Assembly: GCF_035917995.1 (NCBI RefSeq)
Contig: NZ_CP109131.1
Span: 4,402,001-4,466,000, forward strand
DNA: 64,000 nucleotides
Direction: 5' to 3'
Source of the DNA: Streptosporangium sp. NBC_01755
Lineage (GTDB): Bacteria > Actinomycetota > Actinomycetes > Streptosporangiales > Streptosporangiaceae
Position numbers and translations under genes: made by a program. Under the pieces are notes generated by a model that searched no databases, was not told where the DNA came from, and worked only from the letters and a program-made list of their open reading frames with translations. Of the stretch, positions 44,372 through 63,183 are shown in pieces. How positions within the stretch are numbered: the first letter of the stretch is position 1; the number at the start of each line of letters is the position of its first letter.

Positions 44372-44892
44372 CGCGCGCCTCCCGGTTGGCGGTCGGGCTC
44401 ATGGTGGTCGTGGCGCTCGCGCTCGCGGCGGTGATCTGGATCATGTTCACGGATCTGAGCAGGCTGCGCGCGGACGAGAGGGCGGGACAGGAGGCGCTCG
44501 CCACGGCCCGGTCGGTCGCCTCCGACATGCTGTCCTACGACTATCGTACGATCGAACAGGATTTCGCGAGAGCGAGCGGTTACACGACCGGGGCGCTCAG
44601 CCTGCACTACAGGCAGCTGGCCAGGGGCATGGCTTCGCAGGCCAGGAAGCAGAGGACCGTGCAGCAGGCGGCGGTGACCGGGGCCGGGGTGGAGTCGGTG
44701 GAGTCCGGTGACTCCGGCCGGGTTCAGGTGCTGCTGTTCATGAACATGAGCACTGTGAAGACCCTTCAGGGAGAGAAGGAACCGCGCCGGCAGGTCAGTC
44801 AGAACCGGGCCAGGTTCATCATGGTCAAGAAGGACTCTCGCTGGCTCGTCGCCGAACTCTCCACACTGCTCGGAGATCCTCCGCCACCATGA
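44368..44892 (+). CDS. Mce-associated-like membrane protein 2
   Basis: A 174-residue protein coupled to the previous gene. It has one membrane segment (about 8-26), an ectodomain of the same type ('MLSYDYRTIEQDFARASGYT', 'VQVLLFMNMSTVKTLQGE', 'MVKKDSRWLVAELSTLLG') and a Pro-rich end. The pair sits between rplL and rpoB, where mycobacteria carry the Mce ATPase gene mkl. Confidence 0.75.
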   Translation: MTRASRLAVGLMVVVALALAAVIWIMFTDLSRLRADERAGQEALATARSVASDMLSYDYRTIEQDFARASGYTTGALSLHYRQLARGMASQARKQRTVQQAAVTGAGVESVESGDSGRVQVLLFMNMSTVKTLQGEKEPRRQVSQNRARFIMVKKDSRWLVAELSTLLGDPPPP

Positions 44893-45335
44893 TCGGCGCG
44901 CCGCTTCATTCAATTGTTAGTAAAGCTTTGGTTTGGGATGGGTTCGCGGTTGGGTACACCTGCCACGGCAGCGTCGATCGTCAGTCGAACCATCGGCTGG
45001 CGTTCGAACCACCATGTGACTCAGTGTCAGCAACGCCAGGTCGGACATCGTGTTGGATCCTGGGGTGTGCGCAGGTCACCGGGTGGGAAAACTCCCAGGG
45101 TCTCGGCTATTTCCCGGTCGAAATGTCAGCTCCCGGGCTTGACGTTTCGGCTCCGACGGGCGATGCTGCGACCAACGTGGAGCTTGCAGTGAGACTGAGG
45201 TGGACAGGTGTGTGCCGTTCGGCTACACTGCCCCTTTGCGCTGCCCTTTGACGACCCGCTTCTTTTGGTGCTCTGATGCATGGTCGTCTGGCGTGCGTGT
45301 AGTCAGTCCGCCGCGAGCCCTCGGAAGGACATCTG
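44893..45335 (+). other. rpoB upstream region
   Basis: A 440-base spacer with no supported gene. It contains the rpoB promoter at 45201-45229 and, before it, an AT-richer stretch (44900-44940) and GTTCGAACC-like words near 45000. Confidence 0.6.
45201..45229 (+). promoter_or_regulatory. rpoBC promoter
   Basis: -35 TGGACA (45201-45206) and -10 TACACT (45224-45229) with a 17-base spacer, matching a housekeeping sigma promoter; the leader would be about 100 bases. Confidence 0.7.
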
Positions 45336-48803
<3,468 letters not shown>

Positions 48804-48829
48804 TCTAGAAGCTGAGGAGGGGATTACAA

Positions 48830-52717
<3,888 letters not shown>

Positions 52718-52726
52718 GTGGTCACA

Positions 52727-52767
52727 GGCGGCGCCCGGTCCCCGGCAGGGGATCGGGCGCCGTCGCC
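52727..52767 (+). terminator. Hairpin after rpoC
   Basis: A long imperfect GC stem (GGCGGCGCCCG pairing with CGGGCGCCGTCGCC, plus CCCC/GGGG) followed by TTTCC. Confidence 0.65.
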
Positions 52768-52770
52768 TTT

Positions 52771-53258
52771 CCAGGGCGTTCTCGTCCCGAACCGGTGGGT
52801 GTGGCCCTTTCTTGACCGGAATGTTGCGGCGAAAGCCGTACGTTAATAAGGAGAACGGCCGGAGAAGTGCTCTGCGGCGGGTAAGCTCGACATGGACCCG
52901 GAAGCGGTCGGTCGGAAACCGGTCGTGGGAGTCATGACACGAATGCGGGCACCCACAGCGGTGCCTGGCCGGTGCGGCCGTTTTGACGTGTTGCGCTGGG
53001 CTGGGTAGTCTTGCCCTTCGTGCCCATGTCTTCGTGGGCCCTCATGCGTGTGCGTCGACAGGTTCCCGATGGGGAGTCGTCAGGGGCGTCGCATGGCCTC
53101 CTCCACCGGACCGGCTTTGACCGGGAAGTGGCGCGACAAGTGCGCGACACGCCCGACCGCGTGGGTCGGAGGGGATGAAAGAACCGCAGGTCATGACACC
53201 GGCAGCACCTGCAAAATGCACGACATTCGATTAACCGGCTAGCACGAACGGAGACGCG
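52771..53258 (+). promoter_or_regulatory. str operon promoter and long leader
   Basis: A housekeeping-type promoter, -35 TTGACG (52983-52988) and -10 TAGTCT (53006-53011) with a 17-base spacer, leaves a leader of about 240 bases before rpsL. No gene is supported in this 490-base interval. Confidence 0.7.
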
Positions 53259-53630
53259 GTGCCCACGATTCAGCAGCTGGTCCGCAAGGGCCGCCAGGAC
53301 AAGGTCACCAAGACCAAGACCCCGGCGCTCAAGGCCAGCCCTCAGCGACGCGGCACCTGCATGCGCGTTTACACCACGACCCCCAAGAAGCCGAACTCCG
53401 CCCTCCGCAAGGTCGCGCGTGTCCGGCTCACCAACGGCATCGAGGTCACGGCCTACATCCCCGGTGTTGGTCACAACCTCCAGGAGCACTCCATCGTGCT
53501 CGTCCGCGGTGGTCGTGTGAAGGACCTGCCGGGTGTTCGCTACAAGATCATCCGTGGTTCGCTCGACACCCAGGGTGTCCGTAACCGCAAGCAGGCCCGT
53601 AGCCGTTACGGCGCGAAGAAGGAGAAGTAG
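53259..53630 (+). CDS. rpsL: 30S ribosomal protein S12
   Basis: A 123-residue decoding-centre protein. Lys43 ('[14 protein letters not shown]') and Lys88 ('[10 protein letters not shown]'), the usual streptomycin-resistance positions, are wild type; Asp89 is the modified residue in other bacteria. GTG follows GGAGACGCG. First gene of the str operon. Confidence 0.98.
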   Translation: MPTIQQLVRKGRQDKVTKTKTPALKASPQRRGTCMRVYTTTPKKPNSALRKVARVRLTNGIEVTAYIPGVGHNLQEHSIVLVRGGRVKDLPGVRYKIIRGSLDTQGVRNRKQARSRYGAKKEK

Positions 53631-53632
53631 GA

Positions 53633-54103
53633 ATGCCTCGCAAGGGTTCTCCTGGCCGTCGTCAGCTCATGGCTGACCCGGTTCACAACTCGCCCCTGGT
53701 CACCGCGCTCATCAACAAGGTGCTCCTGGACGGCAAGCGATCCATCGCTCAGTCCATCGTGTACGGCGCCCTCGAAGGTGCCAAGGAGAAGACCGGCAAC
53801 GACCCGGTCGTCACCCTGAAGCGCGCGCTGGACAACGTCAAGCCCACCCTTGAGGTCCGCAGCCGCCGTGTCGGTGGCGCGACCTACCAGGTTCCGGTCG
53901 AGGTGCGCGCCGCGCGTAGCACCACCCTGGCCCTGCGTTGGCTGGTGCAGTACTCCCGCGCCCGCCGCGAGAAGACCATGACCGAGCGCCTCATGAACGA
54001 ACTGCTCGATGCCAGCAACGGCCTCGGCGCAAGCGTCAAGAAGCGTGAGGACACCCACAAGATGGCCGAGTCCAACAAGGCCTTCGCCCACTACCGCTGG
54101 TAA
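53633..54103 (+). CDS. rpsG: 30S ribosomal protein S7
   Basis: A 156-residue primary 16S rRNA-binding protein. '[20 protein letters not shown]' and '[20 protein letters not shown]' mark it. Two bases after rpsL, so cotranscribed; in E. coli S7 represses this operon. Confidence 0.98.
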   Translation: MPRKGSPGRRQLMADPVHNSPLVTALINKVLLDGKRSIAQSIVYGALEGAKEKTGNDPVVTLKRALDNVKPTLEVRSRRVGGATYQVPVEVRAARSTTLALRWLVQYSRARREKTMTERLMNELLDASNGLGASVKKREDTHKMAESNKAFAHYRW

Positions 54104-54139
54104 CAGCGGCTTCGACGAGACGACGAGGACGCGAGAGAA

Positions 54140-56239
54140 GTGGCCACCACGACCGCTCTTGACCTGGCCAAGGTCCGCAACATCGGGATCATGGCTCACA
54201 TCGACGCGGGCAAGACCACGACGACTGAGCGCATCCTGTTCTACACCGGTATCAACTACAAGATCGGTGAGGTCCACGAGGGCGCAGCCACGATGGACTG
54301 GATGGAGCAGGAGCAGGAGCGTGGTATCACCATCACCTCCGCTGCCACGACCTGCGAGTGGCTTGGCCACACGATCAACATCATCGACACGCCGGGTCAC
54401 GTGGACTTCACGATCGAGGTGGAGCGCTCGCTCCGCGTCCTCGACGGTGCCGTCGCCGTGTTCGACGGCGTTGCAGGCGTCGAACCCCAGTCCGAGACGG
54501 TGTGGCGTCAGGCCGACCGTTACGAAGTGCCCAGGATCTGCTTCGTCAACAAGCTGGACCGGGTCGGCGCGGAGTTCCACCGCTGCGTCGACATGATGGT
54601 CAGCCGTCTGAACGCGACCCCCGCCGTCGTCCAGCTTCCCTGGGGCGTCGAGGCCGACTTCAAGGGCGTCATCGACCTGGTCAAGATGAAGGGCCTGTAC
54701 TGGGGCACCGAGACGGCCAAGGGCGAGATGTACGAGGTCGTGGACATCCCGGAGGAGTACTCCGAGGCTGCTCGCGAGTGGCGTGACAAGCTGGTCGAGA
54801 CGGTCGCCGAGAACGACGACGAGCTGATGGAGCTCTTCCTGGAGGGCGTCGAGCCCACCGAGGAGCAGCTGGTCGCGGCCATCCGCCGAGCCACGCTGGC
54901 CAGCGCCATCAACCCGGTCCTGACCGGCACCGCGTTCAAGAACAAGGGCATTCAGCCCCTGCTCGACGCGATCGTCGCCTACCTTCCCGCCCCGACCGAC
55001 ATCCCGGCCTTCAAGGGCCACGCGGTCGGCAAGGAAGAGGAGATCATCGAGCGTCACGCGGACGTGAAGGAGCCGTTCTCCGCGCTGGCCTTTAAGATCA
55101 TGAGCGACCAGCACCTGGGCCGTCTCACCTACATCCGCATCTACTCGGGCACGCTCGAGACCGGCACCGCCGTGGTCAACTCGGTGAAGGGCCGCAAGGA
55201 GCGGATCGGCAAGATCTACCAGATGCACGCCAACAAGCGCGAGGAGCGCCCGTCGGCCGTCGCCGGTCAGATCGTCGCCGTCATGGGACTCAAGGACACC
55301 ACCACCGGTGACACCCTGGCAGACCCGGCTCACCCCGTGGTGCTGGAGTCGATGAACTTCCCGGCGCCGGTCATCAGCGTCGCCATCGAGCCCAAGACCA
55401 AGGGTGACCAGGAGAAGCTGGGCACCGCGATCCAGCGTCTGGCCGAGGAGGACCCGTCCTTCCAGGTCCGTCGTGACGATGAGACCGGGCAGACGGTCAT
55501 CTGGGGTATGGGCGAGCTCCACCTGGAGATCCTCGTCGACCGGATGCGCCGCGAGTTCAAGGTCGAGGCCAACATCGGCCGGCCTCAGGTGGCCTACCGG
55601 GAGACCATCCGCCGCAAGGTGGAGAAGGTCGACTACGTCCACAAGAAGCAGACCGGTGGTTCCGGCCAGTTCGCCAAGGTCATCATCGACATTGAGCCGC
55701 TGGGCGAGGGCAACGACGGTTACGAGTTCGCGAACAAGGTCTCCGGTGGCCGCATCCCGAGGGAGTACATCCCCTCGGTCGACGCGGGCGCCCAGGAGGC
55801 GGCCGAGTTCGGTGTTCTCGCCGGCTACCCCATGGTCGGGGTCAAGGTCACCCTGCAGGACGGTGCCTACCACGAGGTGGACTCGTCCGAAATGGCCTTC
55901 AAGATCGCTGGCTCGATGGCCTTCAAGGAGGCCGCGCGCAAGGCGGACGCCGTAATCCTGGAGCCGATGATGGCCGTCGAGGTCACCACGCCCGAGGACT
56001 ACATGGGTGACGTCATCGGTGACCTCAACGGTCGCCGCGGGCAGATCCAGGCGATGGACGAGCGCTCCGGCGCCCGAATCGTCAAGGCGCTCGTGCCGCT
56101 CTCTGAGATGTTCGGCTACGTGGGAGACCTCCGTAGCAAGACGCAGGGACGCGCGAGCTACAGCATGCAGTTCGACTCCTACGCGGAAGTGCCCGCGCAC
56201 ATCGCCAAGGAGATCGTCGCGAAGGTGCGGGGCGAGTAA
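54140..56239 (+). CDS. fusA: Elongation factor G
   Basis: Translocase GTPase of 699 residues. G1 '[19 protein letters not shown]', switch II '[20 protein letters not shown]' and G4 'VNKLDRVG' are intact, with domains II-V to the C-terminus. The last codons ('KVRGE', TAA) lie inside a 73-bp tandem repeat that continues downstream. GTG follows a weak GAGAGAAG. Confidence 0.98.
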   Translation: MATTTALDLAKVRNIGIMAHIDAGKTTTTERILFYTGINYKIGEVHEGAATMDWMEQEQERGITITSAATTCEWLGHTINIIDTPGHVDFTIEVERSLRVLDGAVAVFDGVAGVEPQSETVWRQADRYEVPRICFVNKLDRVGAEFHRCVDMMVSRLNATPAVVQLPWGVEADFKGVIDLVKMKGLYWGTETAKGEMYEVVDIPEEYSEAAREWRDKLVETVAENDDELMELFLEGVEPTEEQLVAAIRRATLASAINPVLTGTAFKNKGIQPLLDAIVAYLPAPTDIPAFKGHAVGKEEEIIERHADVKEPFSALAFKIMSDQHLGRLTYIRIYSGTLETGTAVVNSVKGRKERIGKIYQMHANKREERPSAVAGQIVAVMGLKDTTTGDTLADPAHPVVLESMNFPAPVISVAIEPKTKGDQEKLGTAIQRLAEEDPSFQVRRDDETGQTVIWGMGELHLEILVDRMRREFKVEANIGRPQVAYRETIRRKVEKVDYVHKKQTGGSGQFAKVIIDIEPLGEGNDGYEFANKVSGGRIPREYIPSVDAGAQEAAEFGVLAGYPMVGVKVTLQDGAYHEVDSSEMAFKIAGSMAFKEAARKADAVILEPMMAVEVTTPEDYMGDVIGDLNGRRGQIQAMDERSGARIVKALVPLSEMFGYVGDLRSKTQGRASYSMQFDSYAEVPAHIAKEIVAKVRGE

Positions 56240-56405
56240 GTCCAGCACCCACTTTGGTTGCGGGTAGCGAGGAGATCGTCGCCCCGCCACCGGAGGGGTG
56301 CGGGGCGAGTAAGTCCAGCACCCACTTTGGTTGCGGGTAGCGAGGAGATCGTCGCCCCGCCACCGGAGGGGTGCAGGGCAGGCAAGTCCGGCATCCAACC
56401 CGGCG
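56224..56405. repeat. 73-bp tandem repeat overlapping the fusA stop codon
   Basis: Copies start at 56224, 56297 and 56370; the first two are nearly identical and the third is degenerate after about 20 bases. Each contains the fusA-end bases GGTGCGGGGCGAGTAAG and a CGCCCCGC/GCGGGGCG dyad spanning the copy junction. Confidence 0.9.
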
Positions 56406-56544
56406 CCGGAGGCGAGGAGACTCGCGATCGGTTGCCGGGGGTGTGGGGCGAGAGCTTTCTCGTGGGCCGGTTCCGAGAGGGATCGGCCTCCCCAAACCCG
56501 AATATGAAGACGCAAGTCACGTCAGAATCTCTAAGGAGAGAGCA
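56240..56544. other. fusA-tuf spacer
   Basis: A 305-base spacer filled mostly by the 73-bp repeats; the tuf ribosome-binding site (AAGGAGAGAG) lies at its end. Open frames across the repeats arise from the GC bias. No gene supported. Confidence 0.6.
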
Positions 56545-57738
<1,194 letters not shown>

Positions 57739-57753
57739 CACGATCGTGGAGTG

Positions 57754-57783
57754 GCGGTCGGCCCTCAACGCAGGGCCGGCCGC
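57754..57783 (+). terminator. Terminator after tuf
   Basis: A 12-bp stem GCGGTCGGCCCT / AGGGCCGGCCGC (one wobble pair), 6-base loop, followed by TTCCCC. Confidence 0.75.
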
Positions 57784-58071
57784 TTCCCCACGAGGGGGCC
57801 GCGCCGCAGGGCGCGAACCCTGGCAGGGACCCCACGAACCGTGATCTCGCAGTTGGTTCGGCCGAACGATGACCGAAGTAACTGCCAGATCACGGAAGAA
57901 AGCGCGGACTTACAGCGTCTGCTACGTGGGGCATGTGCGGAGAACGTCGCCCCAGGGCGAAGTGGGCTCCGCACAACGTGGAGGGGACGTCCAAGGCGAC
58001 CCCGGCCATGACACAGCGGCAACAGCCGCACGTAACTTTTTCAGACGACAGTGAAGGACACCGAGGCCATT
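57784..58071 (+). promoter_or_regulatory. S10 operon leader with long hairpin
   Basis: An extended inverted repeat at 57839-57895 (CCGTGATCT...AGATCACGG outside, GCAGTT...AACTGC inside, TTCGGCCGAA at the tip) lies about 180 bases before rpsJ. It could be an L4-type or other autoregulatory structure, or a binding site. No clear promoter hexamers were found. Confidence 0.45.
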
Positions 58072-58380
58072 ATGGCGGGACAGAAGATCCGCATTCGGCT
58101 CAAGGCCTATGACCACGAGGTCATCGACGTCTCGGCCAAGAAGATCGTCGAGACGGTGACAAGGACTGGCGCCAAGGTCGCGGGCCCGGTGCCGCTGCCG
58201 ACCGAGAAGAACGTGTACTGCGTCATCCGCTCGCCGCACAAGTACAAGGACAGCCGCGAGCACTTTGAGATGCGCACGCACAAGCGGCTGATTGACATCA
58301 TCGATCCGACGCCGAAGACGGTCGACTCGCTCATGCGACTCGACCTTCCCGCCGGCGTTGACATCTCGATCAAGCTCTGA
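58072..58380 (+). CDS. rpsJ: 30S ribosomal protein S10
   Basis: A 102-residue protein, also NusE in antitermination. '[18 protein letters not shown]' and '[20 protein letters not shown]' are diagnostic. ATG 58072 gives the standard N-terminus; a GTG 21 bases upstream is less likely. First gene of the S10 operon. Confidence 0.98.
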   Translation: MAGQKIRIRLKAYDHEVIDVSAKKIVETVTRTGAKVAGPVPLPTEKNVYCVIRSPHKYKDSREHFEMRTHKRLIDIIDPTPKTVDSLMRLDLPAGVDISIKL

Positions 58381-58394
58381 GGGAACGCACTGAC

Positions 58395-59048
58395 ATGGCT
58401 AAGCAGATCAAGGGCGTCCTGGGCAAGAAGCTCGGCATGACCCAGGTCTTCGACGCGGACAACCGGATGGTCCCGGTGACCGTCGTCGAGGCTGGTCCGT
58501 GCGTCGTGACCCGCGTCCGCACCGCTGAGAAGGACGGCTACACCGCCGTCCAGCTGGGCTTCGGGCAGGTCGACCCGCGGAAGGTCAACAAGCCGCTCGG
58601 CGACTACCTGCGCAAGCACGACATCACCCCGCGCCGTTACTTCGCGGAGATCCGCACTGACGACGTGAGCGAGTACACCCTGGGCCAGGAGCTCTCGGCC
58701 GACACCTTCGAGGCCGGCCAGTACGTCGATGTGACGGGCAAGAGCAAGGGCAAGGGGTACGCGGGTGTCATGAAGCGTCACGGCTTCAAGGGCCTGGGTG
58801 CCTCGCACGGTACGCAGCGCAAGCACCGCTCGCCGGGTTCCATCGGTGGCTGCGCCACCCCGGGCCGCGTTTTCAAGGGCGTGCGCATGGCCGGCCGGAT
58901 GGGCAACGTCCGCACGACCGTCCAGAGCCTCAAGGTTCACGCCGTGGACGCCGAGAAGGGCCTCATCCTGATCAAGGGTGCGATCCCCGGCGCCAACGGC
59001 AGCCTGGTTCTGGTCCGCACCGCCGCCAAGAAGGGGGCTGCCAAGTGA
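58395..59048 (+). CDS. rplC: 50S ribosomal protein L3
   Basis: A 217-residue protein near the peptidyl transferase centre. '[14 protein letters not shown]', '[19 protein letters not shown]' and '[19 protein letters not shown]' identify it. The stop overlaps the rplD start (GTGA). Confidence 0.98.
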   Translation: MAKQIKGVLGKKLGMTQVFDADNRMVPVTVVEAGPCVVTRVRTAEKDGYTAVQLGFGQVDPRKVNKPLGDYLRKHDITPRRYFAEIRTDDVSEYTLGQELSADTFEAGQYVDVTGKSKGKGYAGVMKRHGFKGLGASHGTQRKHRSPGSIGGCATPGRVFKGVRMAGRMGNVRTTVQSLKVHAVDAEKGLILIKGAIPGANGSLVLVRTAAKKGAAK

Positions 59049-59692
59049 GCACCATTGACGTCCTCGACGTGAGCGGCGACAAGGCCGGGACCGTCGACCT
59101 GCCGGAGGACATCTTCGGCACGAAGGTCAACATTCCGCTGATCCACCAGGTCGTCGTGGCCCAGCTCGCCGCTCGCCGGCAGGGCACCCACAAGGCCAAG
59201 ACCCGTGGTGAGGTCAGTGGCGGCGGCAAGAAGCCGTACCGCCAGAAGGGCACCGGCCGCGCCCGTCAGGGCTCGACCCGCGCTCCGCAGTTCACCGGCG
59301 GTGGCACCGTCCACGGCCCGGTTCCGCGGGACTACTCGCAGAAGACTCCCAAGAAGATGAAGGCCGCCGCCCTGCGCGGGGCCCTGTCCGACAGGGCGAC
59401 CGGCGGCCGCGTTCACGTGGTCAGCGGTCTGGTCACGGGGGAGACCCCGAAGACCAAGGCGGCTCTTGAGTCGCTTCGCAGGATCACCAAGGCCCGTAGC
59501 GTCCTGGTCGTCGTCGACGAGGGTGACGAGCTCAGCTGGCTGAGCCTGCGCAACGCTCCCGAGGTCCACCTGCTGGACGCCGGGCAGCTCAACACCTACG
59601 ACGTGCTCTGCCACGACGACGTCGTTTTCACTCAGGCGGCGTACGACCAGGTCGTCGCGCGTCTGAGCAAGAGCGGGAAGGAAGACGCCTGA
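59045..59692 (+). CDS. rplD: 50S ribosomal protein L4
   Basis: A 215-residue exit-tunnel protein; in E. coli it regulates this operon. '[19 protein letters not shown]' is the tunnel-loop signature. GTG start overlaps rplC; its TGA overlaps the rplW ATG. Confidence 0.98.
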   Translation: MSTIDVLDVSGDKAGTVDLPEDIFGTKVNIPLIHQVVVAQLAARRQGTHKAKTRGEVSGGGKKPYRQKGTGRARQGSTRAPQFTGGGTVHGPVPRDYSQKTPKKMKAAALRGALSDRATGGRVHVVSGLVTGETPKTKAALESLRRITKARSVLVVVDEGDELSWLSLRNAPEVHLLDAGQLNTYDVLCHDDVVFTQAAYDQVVARLSKSGKEDA

Positions 59693-59994
59693 TGGAGAAG
59701 ATCGCCGACCCGCGCGACATCATCATCAAGCCGGTTGTCTCCGAGAAGAGCTACGGCCTGATCGACGAGCACAACAAGTACACGTTCCTGGTGCGGAAGA
59801 CGGCCAACAAGACGCAGGTCAAGATCGCTGTTGAGAAGATCTTCGGCGTCAAGGTGGCCAGCGTCAACACCATCAACCGCCAGGGCAAGCGTAAGCGGAC
59901 CAGGTTCGGCTACGGCCAGCGTCCGGCTACCAAGCGGGCGATCGTCAGCCTGGTCGAAGGCGACCGGATTGACATCTTCGGCCAGATCGGCTGA
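59692..59994 (+). CDS. rplW: 50S ribosomal protein L23
   Basis: A 100-residue exit-site protein and docking point for trigger factor and SRP. '[19 protein letters not shown]' and '[20 protein letters not shown]' are typical. Confidence 0.97.
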   Translation: MEKIADPRDIIIKPVVSEKSYGLIDEHNKYTFLVRKTANKTQVKIAVEKIFGVKVASVNTINRQGKRKRTRFGYGQRPATKRAIVSLVEGDRIDIFGQIG

Positions 59995-60023
59995 CGCGCT
60001 CGCTCAGTAAGTACAGGGAGAAA

Positions 60024-60047
60024 GCCCCTCACCGCCAGGTGAGGGGC
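60024..60047 (+). other. Perfect hairpin between rplW and rplB
   Basis: GCCCCTCACC-GCCA-GGTGAGGGGC, a 10-bp stem with a tetraloop in the 91-base spacer. No U-tract follows, so processing or partial attenuation is more likely than termination. Confidence 0.6.
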
Positions 60048-60085
60048 GTTCGACCGGATTAACCGACGAAGGATGAACGAAAAAG

Positions 60086-60922
60086 ATGGGCATCCGTAAA
60101 CTCAAGCCGACGACCCCGGGTCGCCGCGGCGCCAGCGTCTCGGACTTTGCCGAGATCACGCGCAGCACGCCCGAGAAGTCGCTGCTTGCACCCCTGCACA
60201 GCAAGGGTGGCCGTAACGTCCACGGCCGTGTCACCACCCGTCACCAGGGCGGTGGCCACAAGCGCGCCTACCGGATCATCGATTTCCGGCGTCACGACAA
60301 GGACGGGATCCCGGCCAAGGTCGCTCACATCGAGTACGACCCGAACCGCACCTCCCGTATCGCGCTGCTGCACTACGCCGACGGGGAGAAGCGCTACATC
60401 CTCTGCCCGACCGGCCTCAAGCAGGGCGACAAGATCGAGAACGGCCCCACGGCCGACATCAAGCCGGGCAACTGCCTCCCGCTGCGCAACATCCCGACCG
60501 GTACCTTCATCCACGCGGTGGAGCTCCGTCCGGGCGGTGGCGCCAAGCTGGGCCGGTCCGCCGGCGCGCAGATTCAGCTCCTCGCCAAGGAGGGCCAGTA
60601 CGCCACGCTGCGTATGCCCTCCGGTGAGATGCGCCAGGTCGACGTTCGCTGCCGGGCCTCCATCGGCCAGGTCGGCAACGCCGAGCAGGCCAACATCAAC
60701 TGGGGTAAGGCCGGACGTATGCGGTGGAAGGGCAAGCGCCCCACCGTCCGCGGTGTCGCGATGAACCCGGTCGACCACCCGCACGGTGGTGGTGAGGGTA
60801 AGACCTCCGGCGGTCGTCACCCCGTCAACCCCAAGGGCAAGCCCGAGGGGCGTACTCGTGCGGCGAACAAGGCCAGCGACCGGCTGATCATCCGCCGTCG
60901 TACCAAGCGGAAGAAGCGGTAG
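60086..60922 (+). CDS. rplB: 50S ribosomal protein L2
   Basis: A 278-residue protein needed for subunit joining and peptidyl transfer. '[20 protein letters not shown]' and '[20 protein letters not shown]' contain the conserved His region. Confidence 0.98.
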   Translation: MGIRKLKPTTPGRRGASVSDFAEITRSTPEKSLLAPLHSKGGRNVHGRVTTRHQGGGHKRAYRIIDFRRHDKDGIPAKVAHIEYDPNRTSRIALLHYADGEKRYILCPTGLKQGDKIENGPTADIKPGNCLPLRNIPTGTFIHAVELRPGGGAKLGRSAGAQIQLLAKEGQYATLRMPSGEMRQVDVRCRASIGQVGNAEQANINWGKAGRMRWKGKRPTVRGVAMNPVDHPHGGGEGKTSGGRHPVNPKGKPEGRTRAANKASDRLIIRRRTKRKKR

Positions 60923-60933
60923 GAGCAGCCAAA

Positions 60934-61212
60934 ATGCCACGTAGCCTTAAGAAGGGTCCCTTCGTGGACGATCACCTTCAGAAGAAGGTGGATGTCCAGA
61001 ACGAGAAGGGCACCAAAAACGTCATCAAGACGTGGTCGCGGCGCTCCATGATCGTGCCCGACATGCTCGGTCACACGATCGCCGTTCACGACGGCCGTAA
61101 GCACGTCCCGGTGTTCGTCACCGAGTCGATGATCGGTCACAAGCTGGGCGAGTTCGCGCCGACGCGGACCTTCCGCAGCCACGTCAAGGAAGACCGCCGC
61201 AGCCGGCGATAA
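60934..61212 (+). CDS. rpsS: 30S ribosomal protein S19
   Basis: A 92-residue head protein next to S13. '[19 protein letters not shown]' and '[15 protein letters not shown]' are standard. ATG follows AGGAGCAGCC. Confidence 0.98.
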   Translation: MPRSLKKGPFVDDHLQKKVDVQNEKGTKNVIKTWSRRSMIVPDMLGHTIAVHDGRKHVPVFVTESMIGHKLGEFAPTRTFRSHVKEDRRSRR

Positions 61213-61314
61213 GCGCCTTAGGGAGAGGACGTCGAACAGGGAACGGTCGGAGACGATCGTCAGCTGGCACGACGGACTCGCCCGATACGAAGCAGAAGGT
61301 AAGAGGAGTAAGCG

Positions 61315-61668
61315 ATGGAAGCCAGGGCTCAGGCGCGGTTCGCGCGCCACACGCCCATGAAGGCCCGCCGCGTGGTGGACCTCATTCGCGGGCTGCCCGC
61401 TTCGGAGGCGCAGGCCGTGCTGCAGTTCGCTCCCCAGTCGGCGAGCGAGACCGTGTACAAGGTGCTGTCGAGCGCCATTGCCAACGCGGAGCACAATTTC
61501 AAGCTCGACCGTGACACGCTCTTCGTGAGCCGTGCCTGGGTCGACGAGGGCCCGACGCTGAAGCGGTTTCGTCCCCGTGCTCAGGGTCGCGCCTATCGGA
61601 TCAACAAGCGGACCAGCCACATCACCGTGATCGTGGAGTCCCGCGAGCCGAAGGGGAGGACCCGCTAG
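61315..61668 (+). CDS. rplV: 50S ribosomal protein L22
   Basis: A 117-residue tunnel protein whose beta-hairpin ('[20 protein letters not shown]') is the macrolide-resistance region. ATG follows AAGAGGAG. Its TAG overlaps the rpsC GTG. A 100-base spacer separates it from rpsS. Confidence 0.98.
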   Translation: MEARAQARFARHTPMKARRVVDLIRGLPASEAQAVLQFAPQSASETVYKVLSSAIANAEHNFKLDRDTLFVSRAWVDEGPTLKRFRPRAQGRAYRINKRTSHITVIVESREPKGRTR

Positions 61669-62525
61669 TGGGTCAGAAGGTTAACCCGCACGGGTTCCGC
61701 CTCGGCATCACGACCGACTTCAAGAGCCGGTGGTATGCCGACAAGCTCTACAAGTCGTACGTTGCCGAGGATGTGGCGATCCGCCGCATGCTCAAGAAGG
61801 GCATGGAGCGGGCCGGCATCTCCAAGGTGGAGATCGAGCGGACCACCGACCGGGTTCAGGTCGACATTCACACCGCCCGTCCGGGCATCGTCATCGGCCG
61901 CCGCGGCGCCGAGGCGGACCGGATCCGCGGTGACCTCGAGAAGCTGACCAAGAAGCAGGTCCAGCTGAACATCCTCGAGGTCAAGAACCCTGAGATCGAC
62001 GCTCAGCTCGTCGCTCAGGGTGTGGCCGAGCAGCTGTCCAGCCGTGTCTCGTTCCGCCGTGCCATGCGCAAGGCGATGCAGTCGGCGATGAAGAGCGGTG
62101 CCAAGGGCATCCGGGTGCAGTGCTCCGGCCGTCTTGGCGGCGCTGAGATGTCCCGTTCGGAGTTCTACCGCGAGGGCCGCGTGCCCCTGCACACCCTCCG
62201 TGCGGACATCGACTACGGCCTGTACGAGGCCCGTACCACCTTCGGCCGCATCGGCGTGAAGGTGTGGATCTACAAGGGTGAGGCTCCGACCAGCCGCGCC
62301 GAGCGCGAGGCGGCTGCCGCCGGTGCTCGTGCGGGCCAGCGTCGTGACCGCGACGACCGTCGCGGCCCCGGTGCCGGTGGCGGCGACCGTCCCCGTCGTG
62401 GTGCCGGTGGCGCCCGTCGTGGTGCCGGTGCCGGCCGTGGCGACCGCGCCCCCAGGACCGAGGCGGCCTCCCAGGCTGCCCCCGAGACCGGCCCGGCTGC
62501 GCAGCCGGGTGCTGAAGGGAGCTGA
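61668..62525 (+). CDS. rpsC: 30S ribosomal protein S3 with RG-rich C-terminal extension
   Basis: A 285-residue mRNA-entry protein. The KH domain ('[20 protein letters not shown]') and C-terminal S3 domain ('[20 protein letters not shown]', '[20 protein letters not shown]') are followed by about 75 extra residues rich in Arg, Gly, Asp and Ala ('[20 protein letters not shown]'). Such tails occur in other actinobacteria but vary in length. GTG overlaps rplV. Confidence 0.97.
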   Translation: MGQKVNPHGFRLGITTDFKSRWYADKLYKSYVAEDVAIRRMLKKGMERAGISKVEIERTTDRVQVDIHTARPGIVIGRRGAEADRIRGDLEKLTKKQVQLNILEVKNPEIDAQLVAQGVAEQLSSRVSFRRAMRKAMQSAMKSGAKGIRVQCSGRLGGAEMSRSEFYREGRVPLHTLRADIDYGLYEARTTFGRIGVKVWIYKGEAPTSRAEREAAAAGARAGQRRDRDDRRGPGAGGGDRPRRGAGGARRGAGAGRGDRAPRTEAASQAAPETGPAAQPGAEGS

Positions 62526-62527
62526 CC

Positions 62528-62947
62528 ATGCTGATCCCGCGCAGGGTCAAGCACCGTAAGCAGCACCGGCCCGACCGCCACGGCGCCGCCAAGGGCGGCA
62601 CCAGGGTCGTGTTCGGCGAGTTCGGCATCCAGGCGATTGAGCACTCCTACGTGACCAACCGCCAGATCGAGTCGGCTCGTATCGCGATGACCCGTCACAT
62701 CAAGCGTGGCGGAAAGGTCTGGATCAACATCTATCCGGACCGTCCCCTCACCAAGAAGCCCGCCGAGACCCGTATGGGTTCCGGTAAGGGTTCGCCGGAG
62801 TGGTGGATCGCCAACGTCAAGCCCGGCCGCATCATGTTCGAGCTGTCGGGTGTCGCCGAGCCGGTGGCTCGCGAAGCCCTGCGGCGTGCGATGCACAAGC
62901 TGCCGATGAAGTGCCGGTTCGTCAAGCGTGAAGTGGGTGAGGCGTGA
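62528..62947 (+). CDS. rplP: 50S ribosomal protein L16
   Basis: A 139-residue protein at the A-site. '[19 protein letters not shown]', '[20 protein letters not shown]' and '[20 protein letters not shown]' are diagnostic. Its TGA overlaps the rpmC ATG. Confidence 0.98.
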   Translation: MLIPRRVKHRKQHRPDRHGAAKGGTRVVFGEFGIQAIEHSYVTNRQIESARIAMTRHIKRGGKVWINIYPDRPLTKKPAETRMGSGKGSPEWWIANVKPGRIMFELSGVAEPVAREALRRAMHKLPMKCRFVKREVGEA

Positions 62948-63183
62948 TGGCTAAGGGCCTGACCGCCGGTGAGCTGCGGGTGGAAGACCAGGACACCCTG
63001 GTCACGAAGCTGAAGGAAGCCAAGGAGGAGCTGTTCAACCTCCGCTTCCAGGCTGCGACCGGCCAGTTGGAGAGCCACGGGCGGCTACGTGCCGTTCGCC
63101 GCGAGATCGCCCGTATCTACACGGTGATGCGCGAGCGGGAGCTCGGAATCGTCACGGTAGAGAAGGAGTCGATTGATGGCTGA
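62947..63183 (+). CDS. rpmC: 50S ribosomal protein L29
   Basis: A 78-residue exit-site protein. '[20 protein letters not shown]' and '[14 protein letters not shown]' mark it. ATG 62947 is chosen over the GTG three bases earlier. It overlaps rpsQ by eight bases. Confidence 0.96.
   Translation: MAKGLTAGELRVEDQDTLVTKLKEAKEELFNLRFQAATGQLESHGRLRAVRREIARIYTVMRERELGIVTVEKESIDG

Noticed and set aside
53048..53242. Small frame in the rpsL leader
   Set aside because: It lacks a ribosome-binding site and lies between the str promoter and rpsL; it is better read as untranslated leader.
56371..56544. N-terminal extension of EF-Tu from an upstream ATG
   Set aside because: The upstream part is translated repeat and spacer; the GTG at 56545 has a proper ribosome-binding site and gives the standard 397-residue protein.
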